This document shows, one piece after another, positions 56,754 to 64,000 of a stretch of 64,000 nucleotides of DNA (position 1 is its first letter; each line of letters starts with the position of its first letter). The notes under the pieces were generated by a model, which was given only the letters and a program-made list of their open reading frames with translations, did not search any database and had not been told where the DNA came from. The translations under genes were made by a program, and so were the position numbers. Source of the DNA: an uncultured Alphaproteobacteria bacterium (lineage in GTDB: Bacteria; Pseudomonadota; Alphaproteobacteria; HIMB59; GCA-002718135); the NCBI GenBank assembly GCA_902612805.1, contig CACMEY010000006.1, positions 36,036-100,035 on the forward strand, in the 5' to 3' direction.

Positions 56754-57434
56754 CTAATTTTCTAAAATTGATTTTTTATCCCCAATATGTCTAATTTTAG
56801 ATGTAATTTCATAACCTTTGATTTGATTTTTTTTAATTAATTTCGTCCAAATTTCATTCATTGGAAATATTTTTTTTCTTTTATTGAAGATATTTTTAGA
56901 TACAATTTGAAGACCAGAATAATACAATTTCTCATTTTTATTTTTCCAATTTGTGACTACATTTCTTTTTAAATTAAAGTCTCCATTTTCTTTTTTTAAA
57001 CCTAGAAAATTAATATCTTTAGATAACAACATTTTACAGTGAGAAACATCTTGAAAATTACTGAGAAAATATTTGATATGTGCTTTATTTTTTTTAGTCC
57101 AAAAAATATCAGAATTAACAACACATATCTTCTTTCTATTTGTATAATTGAAAATATTTTTTACTCCTCCACCTGTACCAAGTATTTTTTTTTCATAGAT
57201 AATCTGAATGGGATATTTTTTGAAATTTTTGTCCAAATACTTTTTAATTTTATTATGTAAATAGTGCGTATTTATTAAGATTTCATCACATCCAATATTA
57301 GTGAAGAAATCAATTGTGTTCTTTAATAATATTTTATTTTTATATTTTAATAGAGGTTTTGGGGTACTTCGTGTCAAATTCAACATTCTTGATCCAAAAC
57401 CTGCACATAAAATCATTAATGTAAAATTCTTCAT
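56754..57434 (-). CDS. murU: MurNAc-1-phosphate uridylyltransferase-like nucleotidyltransferase
   Basis: The protein has 226 residues. The nucleotidyltransferase start is LCAGFGSRMLNLTRSTPKPLL, with NTHYLHNKI, LGTGGGVKN and VVNSDIFW in later positions, matching MurU. MurU activates recycled N-acetylmuramate 1-phosphate to UDP-MurNAc. It lies directly after amgK, which makes the substrate, supporting the assignment. Confidence 0.88.
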   Translation of the reverse strand: MKNFTLMILCAGFGSRMLNLTRSTPKPLLKYKNKILLKNTIDFFTNIGCDEILINTHYLHNKIKKYLDKNFKKYPIQIIYEKKILGTGGGVKNIFNYTNRKKICVVNSDIFWTKKNKAHIKYFLSNFQDVSHCKMLLSKDINFLGLKKENGDFNLKRNVVTNWKNKNEKLYYSGLQIVSKNIFNKRKKIFPMNEIWTKLIKKNQIKGYEITSKIRHIGDKKSILEN

Positions 57435-57437
57435 AAA

Positions 57438-58355
57438 TTATAAATACTTTTCATAAATTGATCTTAGTTCATGATTTTTAATTTTATTCAATGTTTCTAT
57501 TGTTCTGGATTTAGTTATTTTTAAATAGTCTAAGTATTTATTATCATTATTTATATTAAGTAATTTTCTCCATCTACCAAGTAATCGAGTCTGTCGAGCT
57601 AAACTTAAAACATAATATTGTTCCCGAAAAGTATTGAGATTTTCAATAGTTGACGTGTTATCATAGAAATATTTAATTAATTTATCATTGTAATCTCTTG
57701 TAAAATTAATTCTTGGATTTTCTAATAATGATAATAGATCCCATCCTATAAATCCCATAAAAGCACTTTGAAAATCAATGATTCCACATTGTAAATGTGA
57801 TTCATAACTTTCTAAAAAAAATAAATTAACAAATTCAAAATCTTTGTGAACAAAATTTTTCATATTATAATTTTCAGAATAAAATATACTTTCCCATAAT
57901 TCATAAAATTTTGAAGTTGGAAAATTTGAAATTTTGCTGGTAGGAATATAATATTTAACAAACTCTTTAAGTTCAATTTTTAAATCATCAAAGGTGTATT
58001 CTTTTAAAATTTTTATATTTTTTAAATTTGTTTCATTTTGAATAACAATTATATTATCTACAGCTAGTTTTAAAAGTTTATAAAGATTGTTTTTATTATA
58101 TATTTTGTTAAATCTATCATTTCCAAAATCTTGCATATATATTTTACATTTTTGTTGATTAACTTCATATATCTTAGGAATCGATATATTAACTTTTAAT
58201 AATATTTTATAAACATCAAGAAAATTTGTAAACTCTTGTTTATCTTTAGAAAAATCAATAATTATTTTGGTATTCTCTTTTTCTGTTTTTCTATAAATTA
58301 GTTTTTTAGATAATCCATCCTCAATTTTTTCTAAATCTTTATGATCAGAATTCAT
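57438..58355 (-). CDS. amgK: Amino-sugar anomeric kinase AmgK-like (aminoglycoside phosphotransferase fold)
   Basis: The protein has 305 residues. The kinase catalytic loop is FVHKDFEFVNLFF in place of the typical HxDxxxxN, and the metal site is IIDFQSAFMGFIGWDLLSLL. This sequence is typical of AmgK, which phosphorylates MurNAc and GlcNAc at C1. It sits between tsaE and murU, the conserved arrangement for the alphaproteobacterial cell-wall recycling route. Confidence 0.88.
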   Translation of the reverse strand: MNSDHKDLEKIEDGLSKKLIYRKTEKENTKIIIDFSKDKQEFTNFLDVYKILLKVNISIPKIYEVNQQKCKIYMQDFGNDRFNKIYNKNNLYKLLKLAVDNIIVIQNETNLKNIKILKEYTFDDLKIELKEFVKYYIPTSKISNFPTSKFYELWESIFYSENYNMKNFVHKDFEFVNLFFLESYESHLQCGIIDFQSAFMGFIGWDLLSLLENPRINFTRDYNDKLIKYFYDNTSTIENLNTFREQYYVLSLARQTRLLGRWRKLLNINNDNKYLDYLKITKSRTIETLNKIKNHELRSIYEKYL

Positions 58356-58359
58356 AATA

Positions 58360-58806
58360 CTATTGATTAAAACTAATATTTATTTTTCTTTTTGTTTCAG
58401 AAATAATATCTAAATTTATTAAATAATATTTTTTATTTAGTGGTAAACTAATTAACATTTCAGGCCATTCAATAAATGTAATGTTATTATTTAGATTTTC
58501 AAAAAAATCTAATTCCTCTAATTCTTTTAAATTTTTAACTCTGTAAAGGTCATAATGATATATTTGTGATGAATTTAAATCATACGTAATTAAAATAGGA
58601 AATGTTGGGCTAGCAATTGAAGATGGTTTGTGTAAATTATTTAGTAAATAAAGATTATTAATTAATAATCTTACAAGTGTTGTTTTACCAGCACCTAGTT
58701 CACCTTGAAATAGGTAAATATCTCCAACAGATATATCTTTACATAAATTTGTTGCTAATTTTTCGATTTCACGAAGATCTAAAATTTGATTACTTAATTT
58801 GTGCAA
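58360..58806 (-). CDS. tsaE: tRNA threonylcarbamoyladenosine biosynthesis ATPase TsaE
   Basis: The protein has 148 residues with Walker A GELGAGKTTLVR, SPTFPI and HYDLYR, the classic YjeE/TsaE motifs, and FIEWPE near the end. It works with TsaB, TsaC and TsaD in the t6A modification of tRNAs. It lies four bases upstream of amgK and six bases after metK. Confidence 0.96.
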   Translation of the reverse strand: MHKLSNQILDLREIEKLATNLCKDISVGDIYLFQGELGAGKTTLVRLLINNLYLLNNLHKPSSIASPTFPILITYDLNSSQIYHYDLYRVKNLKELEELDFFENLNNNITFIEWPEMLISLPLNKKYYLINLDIISETKRKINISFNQ

Positions 58807-58812
58807 ATTTTG

Positions 58813-59982
58813 TTATGCAATACCTTTTAAAGCTTCTACTAAATCAGTTTTTTCCCAAGTAAAATGGCCCTTATCACTTGGTTCTCTACCAAAATGACCA
58901 TAAGCAGAGGTTGGAACATAAATTGCATTTGTTAGTTTTAAATGTTCTCTTATTCCTCTTGGACTTAGATCAAATAAATCTTGTACAGATTTTTCAATCT
59001 TTTGTTCATCGACTTTATTTGTTCCATTAGTATTTATATATACTGATAAAGGTTTTGAGACTCCTATTGCATAAGATAACTGAATAGTACATTCATCTGC
59101 AAGATCAGCTGCAACAACATTTTTTGCTAAATACCTAGCTGCATATGCTGCAGATCTATCAACTTTCGATGGATCCTTACCAGAGAACGCTCCTCCACCA
59201 TGGGGTGCGGCGCCACCATATGTATCGACAATTATTTTTCTACCTGTCAGACCAGAGTCGCCATCAGGACCTCCAATAACAAAGTTTCCTGTAGGATTAA
59301 CATAGAACTCTTCATCTTTAAGACCCTCTAATAAGTCATTAGGAATACACTCATATACATAAGGTTTAACAATTTCTTTTACCTCTGCAGGAGACAGACC
59401 TTGCTTATGTTGTGAAGAAATTACTAAAGATGTAACTTTAGTCGGTTTTCCATTTTCATAAAGCATTGTAACTTGGCTTTTAGAATCAGGTTCTAGACCA
59501 GATGCAGATCCATCTTTACGGGCTTGTGCCATTTTATATAAAATTTGATGAGAATAATGTATCGGTGCTGGCATTAATGATTTAGTATCTTTACAAGCAA
59601 AACCAAACATGATTCCTTGATCACCTGCGCCCTCATCTTTATTGCTACCAGAATCAACACCCATAGCAATATCAGCTGATTGCTCATGAAGAAAACTTTC
59701 AACATCACAATTCTGCCAATGAAACCCATCTTGTTCGTAACCAATATCTTTAATACAATCTCTAACTTGAGATATGATCTGATCTTTAGAAACTGATGGC
59801 CCCCTTACTTCTCCTGCTAGAACTACTTTATTAGTAGTGGTCAAAGTCTCACAAGCTACACGTGTTTGTGGGTCACCAGATGATAGATAGGTATCAACAA
59901 CCATATCTGAAATTCTATCGCAAACTTTATCTGGATGGCCTTCAGAAACTGATTCACTAGTAAATAAATAAGATCTTTTCAT
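58813..59982 (-). CDS. metK: S-adenosylmethionine synthetase
   Basis: The protein has 389 residues. Motifs are [22 protein letters not shown] and [19 protein letters not shown]. It makes SAM from methionine and ATP. ahcY ends eight bases upstream, so SAM formation and SAH removal are coexpressed. I see no riboswitch-sized leader in front. Confidence 0.98.
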   Translation of the reverse strand: MKRSYLFTSESVSEGHPDKVCDRISDMVVDTYLSSGDPQTRVACETLTTTNKVVLAGEVRGPSVSKDQIISQVRDCIKDIGYEQDGFHWQNCDVESFLHEQSADIAMGVDSGSNKDEGAGDQGIMFGFACKDTKSLMPAPIHYSHQILYKMAQARKDGSASGLEPDSKSQVTMLYENGKPTKVTSLVISSQHKQGLSPAEVKEIVKPYVYECIPNDLLEGLKDEEFYVNPTGNFVIGGPDGDSGLTGRKIIVDTYGGAAPHGGGAFSGKDPSKVDRSAAYAARYLAKNVVAADLADECTIQLSYAIGVSKPLSVYINTNGTNKVDEQKIEKSVQDLFDLSPRGIREHLKLTNAIYVPTSAYGHFGREPSDKGHFTWEKTDLVEALKGIA

Positions 59983-59990
59983 ATTAACTC

Positions 59991-61292
<1,302 letters not shown>

Positions 61293-61303
61293 CTATGATT
61301 ATT

Positions 61304-63013
61304 TTAACTTTTTAATGGTAATTTAATCAGAAAACAAGCACCTCTAAAGTCTAATTTGTCACTTTCTGTTAATTCAATCGAACCATTGAATGAATTGATT
61401 ATCTCATAGGATATAGATAGCCCAAGACCTGAGTGCTTGTCCCGATCATCCATTCTATCAGTGTAAAATCTATCAAAAATTTTATTTTTTTCTTTGAAAT
61501 CTATGCCTTTTCCTTGATCATAAATTTTGATTTCAACACAATTTTTATTTCTTTTGTTTGATGTAATTAAAATATTTGAATTATTTTTGGCAATTGAAAT
61601 ACTATTATCTATTAAATTTAGTATTACCTGCAAAAATTTATCTTTGTTAAGAAGTACTAAATTTTTATTTTTATCTGTTTGAAGTAAAATTTTAATATTT
61701 TTCTTATTAGTTGATTGTTCACTAAAATTTTCTTTTAGAAATTTGTTTACATTAGTTAGTTCAAAATTTTCTATTTCAATTTCTGCAATAGTTTTTGAAA
61801 AATGAGAAATGTCAGAGATCAATCTATTCATTCTGTCGATATCTTTATTAAAATTATTCATTACTTTGGTTCTATTTTCATTAGTTATATTTTTGCTGGT
61901 TAATAATTCAATCGAAGATTTTATTGCAGTAAGTGGATTTTTTAGTTCATGTGCAACATCAGAGCTAAATTTTTCTAATTGATTGATTTGTGATTTCAAT
62001 TCGTTTGACATAAGTTGTATTTGGTTTGATAAAATACCAATTTCATCAGATCTTAGAGGGTATATTAATTTTTTCTTATTTGTTTTATCTCTCTCAAGGA
62101 CAGTGATTTTAGTTATTTGCCTTAATGGTGTTATCAAACCTCTCAAAAAAATAAATGATAATAAAATTGTAACTAAAATAAATAATAGAAAAAAATTAAA
62201 GAAATTCAAAGATTGTCTAGCTAGTTCATTATTATTTAATAATAATTTATACTTTATTAGAACAACTCCATAGACGTTATTATCTTGGATTATAGGTGAT
62301 GTTAAAATTCTAGTTATATCATTATTTTCATCTTCGAAAGTTTTAACGAGTTTTTGCTTTTCTTTAATAGTGTCAATAATCAAAATAATTTCATGTACAT
62401 TTTTGTCTAAATTTTTAGTAAATTTATTTTTAAGAACGTAATTATTAATATAATTAAAATTTTTAATATAAATTTTTTCAAATAAATTTGAGAAATCAGC
62501 TATATTTTCAAGCGTTTCAGATAGATCTATTTCCTCAACATCTGTGCTCAGAAATAAATTTGATGAATCTGCAATTTTAATCCAATTTTCATTATAAATA
62601 ATAGTGTTAAAATCTTTATCACCAAAGTTTTGAAATATAAATTGTTCAGTTGTAAACTTTTCTAACTCAGGTTCTGACAATTCGATAGGATTAATATTAT
62701 CTGCCAAGTCACAACTCTCCTTGTATGCTTCAATATCTTGAAGATATCTGCAACGATAATCATATTGAAAAATTGGTACTCTTAATATTGAAGTGTTTTC
62801 TAAATATTTTGTTATATTTGATAAATTTAATCTTATTGATTGATCTCTATTATCTATGAATTTATTATTTTGAATTAAATTGAAATTGAAATAAGTTAAA
62901 AATACTAAACCTAAAAATACAATAATTAAGTTAATTATAATGAGTTGAAATGTTAGATTATAACTTGATAAAGTAAATAATCTCTTAATCACGCCAAGAA
63001 TATCCAGAACCAT
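61304..63013 (-). CDS. chvG: Sensor histidine kinase ChvG
   Basis: The protein has 569 residues. Two membrane helices (about residues 20-42 and 273-294) enclose a periplasmic sensor domain, then HAMP, the H-box SSDVAHELKNPLTAIKSS and the ATPase domain with NLIDNSISIAKNN and KHSGLGLSISYEI. In rhizobia ChvG senses acid and envelope stress. The start overlaps chvI by 29 bases; a GTG at 62990-62992, overlapping by three bases, is a plausible alternative start. The periplasmic part has two cysteines about 12 residues apart that could form a disulfide. Confidence 0.9.
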   Translation of the reverse strand: MVLDILGVIKRLFTLSSYNLTFQLIIINLIIVFLGLVFLTYFNFNLIQNNKFIDNRDQSIRLNLSNITKYLENTSILRVPIFQYDYRCRYLQDIEAYKESCDLADNINPIELSEPELEKFTTEQFIFQNFGDKDFNTIIYNENWIKIADSSNLFLSTDVEEIDLSETLENIADFSNLFEKIYIKNFNYINNYVLKNKFTKNLDKNVHEIILIIDTIKEKQKLVKTFEDENNDITRILTSPIIQDNNVYGVVLIKYKLLLNNNELARQSLNFFNFFLLFILVTILLSFIFLRGLITPLRQITKITVLERDKTNKKKLIYPLRSDEIGILSNQIQLMSNELKSQINQLEKFSSDVAHELKNPLTAIKSSIELLTSKNITNENRTKVMNNFNKDIDRMNRLISDISHFSKTIAEIEIENFELTNVNKFLKENFSEQSTNKKNIKILLQTDKNKNLVLLNKDKFLQVILNLIDNSISIAKNNSNILITSNKRNKNCVEIKIYDQGKGIDFKEKNKIFDRFYTDRMDDRDKHSGLGLSISYEIINSFNGSIELTESDKLDFRGACFLIKLPLKS

Positions 63014-63698
63014 ATCTTGTTCTTATTTGATCAAAAGAATTATCATAAGATCTGAATTTTTTTCTTAATCTCTTTATATGGCTATCAATAGTCCTGTCAT
63101 CAACATATATTGAATCACCATACATTGCGTCCATTAATTGATTTCTATCTTTTACTACCCCAGGATACTGAGCAAGAGATTTAATTAAATTAAACTCTGC
63201 AACCGTAAGTTCAATTTCTATACCTTTCCAAAAACATAATTGTTTATCTTCATCTAGTATCAAATCACCTTTTATAAAATTTTGTTTTTTAATATTATTA
63301 TCTTTTTGTTCTTCATTTCTATTGTTATGAATTCTTAGCACTGTTCTTATGCGCTCATTTAATAATTTTTGTGAAAAAGGTTTTTTTATATAATCTGAAG
63401 CTCCCATTCTTAATCCAATTATCTCATCTTGTTCATGGTCTTTTGACGTTAAAAAGATAATCGGAAGATCTTTTAGATTTTCAATCTTGCTCGAACGTAC
63501 TTTTGAAAGAAGTTCATTTCCATCCATTTTTGGCATCTTAATATCAAATAGTCCTAAATCATAAGATTTGCTTTCAAGAGCCTCTAAGGCTTCAACTCCA
63601 TTGAGAAATGTATCTACTGTAAATCCTTCACTTTGCAGAGAAAGAGATACTGATGTGAGAATCGACTGCTCGTCGTCAACTAATGCTATCTTCGGCAT
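62985..63698 (-). CDS. chvI: Response regulator ChvI (OmpR/PhoB type)
   Basis: The protein has 237 residues. The receiver domain starts IALVDDEQSILTSV, with the phosphoacceptor Asp in LFDIKMPKMDG and the Lys in KKPFSQKLL. The C-terminal winged helix ends with DSHIKRLRKKFRS and RTRYGSGYSW. It pairs with ChvG and controls envelope genes in rhizobia. It is the first gene of the minus-strand run ending at trxA. Confidence 0.94.
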   Translation of the reverse strand: MPKIALVDDEQSILTSVSLSLQSEGFTVDTFLNGVEALEALESKSYDLGLFDIKMPKMDGNELLSKVRSSKIENLKDLPIIFLTSKDHEQDEIIGLRMGASDYIKKPFSQKLLNERIRTVLRIHNNRNEEQKDNNIKKQNFIKGDLILDEDKQLCFWKGIEIELTVAEFNLIKSLAQYPGVVKDRNQLMDAMYGDSIYVDDRTIDSHIKRLRKKFRSYDNSFDQIRTRYGSGYSWRD

Positions 63699-63840
63699 AC
63701 TGCATTTTATTAATAATTTATGGCAGATTTAAGTTCAAAGAAAAAATGACTCAGTTAACAAAATGTGACTTAAGTTGATAAGTAAATGTAAATATTTCAA
63801 TAACTTGTTTGCCTCATAAAAATATGAATTAAGTAAGAGA

Positions 63841-63868
63841 TTGACATGATAAAAAAAATATTTATGTT
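63841..63868 (+). promoter_or_regulatory. Sigma-70-like promoter facing the right edge
   Basis: A perfect TTGACA (63841-63846) is followed after 16 bases by TATGTT (63863-63868). It would drive the gene starting at 63978. The SOS-box-like motif overlaps the -10 box. The rest of the 279-base gap between chvI and this gene (63699-63977) is A+T-rich and shows no other gene I can support. Confidence 0.6.
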
Positions 63869-63880
63869 CTTATTTTGTTC
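63866..63880 (+). promoter_or_regulatory. Alphaproteobacterial LexA (SOS) box
   Basis: GTTC, seven bases, GTTC: the direct-repeat LexA motif known from alphaproteobacteria. It overlaps the -10 element of the promoter at 63841-63868, the expected place for repression. One motif of eight fixed bases can occur by chance, but the overlap with a TTGACA promoter strengthens it. Confidence 0.6.
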
Positions 63881-63977
63881 TTATTGCGATATTGAGCAAA
63901 TGTTGTATTGTCCCTTTTCGGCGGCACTACATATTGTGTTTTTCGACAATAATTTTTTAAAAATGGATAGAATTTAA

Positions 63978-64000
63978 ATGGCAGACAATCTACAGGTATC
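63978..64000 (+). CDS. Start of a gene running off the right edge (candidate recA)
   Basis: ATG at 63978 opens a frame reading MADNLQV before the window ends. It lies 98 bases past the SOS-box-like motif. Many alphaproteobacterial RecA proteins begin with a short MA-D/E-N leader and recA is the classic SOS gene, so recA is a reasonable guess, but seven residues cannot prove it. Confidence 0.4.

Noticed and set aside
63906..63951. TATTGTC/GACAATA inverted repeat in the leader at the right edge
   Set aside because: The arms are only 7 bp with a 32-base loop; this is not enough to call a structure.
63846..63977. 43-codon frame beginning at 63846
   Set aside because: It runs through the promoter and SOS-box-like motif, has no ribosome binding site, and its sequence (MIKKIFMFLFCSYCD..) matches nothing I know.

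Overview
The window is a compact, very A+T-rich, almost fully coding piece of a bacterial chromosome. I see no mobile elements, rRNA operon or CRISPR array. The gene content and order point to an alphaproteobacterium with a streamlined genome, of the marine SAR11 / HIMB59 kind. The reasons are the runs chvI-chvG-ahcY, tsaE-amgK-murU-trxA and trpF-trpB-trpA-accD-folC, the NDUFA9-like and CIA30-like genes shared with mitochondria, the very short spacers, and the Lys/Asn/Ile-rich proteins. The order within SAR11-like groups cannot be settled by reading alone. Stops are TAA, TAG and TGA, so the standard bacterial code applies.

Layout. 1-2.3 kb: a truncated creatininase-family gene, a Tat-exported sugar-binding protein, and a 58-residue orphan gene behind an operator-like palindrome. 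2.3-12.4 kb: mostly minus-strand housekeeping genes (pepP, a threonine/serine dehydratase, truA, fmt, def, recR, ybaB, dnaX, SRP RNA, pheA, kdsB), interrupted by a plus-strand DUF1289-CIA30 pair. 12.5-21.7 kb, plus strand: cytochrome c, hisN, the yejABEF peptide importer, a TPR-methyltransferase, and two tiny entericidin-like lipoproteins. 21.7-26 kb: a surface-sugar patch (FkbM-like methyltransferase, tRNA-Ser(GGA), SGNH hydrolase, GT22-like mannosyltransferase, DPM1-like GT2). 26-32.5 kb, minus strand: lepA, pheT, pheS, rplT, rpmI, infC. 32.7-36.5 kb: two GT9 heptosyltransferase-like genes, a GT4, and an alpha/beta hydrolase. 36.5-43.5 kb: gltB, gltD and an NDUFA9-like gene. 43.5-56.4 kb, plus strand: an RNase D-like gene, kdsD, lptC, lptA, lptB, aroA, cmk, rpsA, ihfB, pyrF, trpFBA, accD, folC. 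56.4-63.7 kb, minus strand: trxA, murU, amgK, tsaE, metK, ahcY, chvG, chvI. The right edge carries a promoter overlapped by an SOS-box-like motif and the first codons of a further gene.

Together the genes cover LPS and envelope building (kdsB, kdsD, lptCAB, GT9/GT4, AmgK/MurU), aromatic amino acid synthesis (aroA, trpFBA, pheA), nitrogen assimilation (gltBD), the methyl cycle (metK, ahcY) and translation and replication functions. The most interesting observations are: (i) junctions where genes common in relatives are missing (rpoN-hpf-ptsN after lptB, hprK/PTS between chvG and ahcY, addBA between murU and trxA); (ii) an A7 tract in dnaX where slippage would give a gamma-length product; (iii) the micro-lipoprotein pair and TPR-methyltransferase behind yejABEF; (iv) a eukaryote-like DPM1/GT22 glycosylation pair. 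I did not find a clearly new defence or mobile system.
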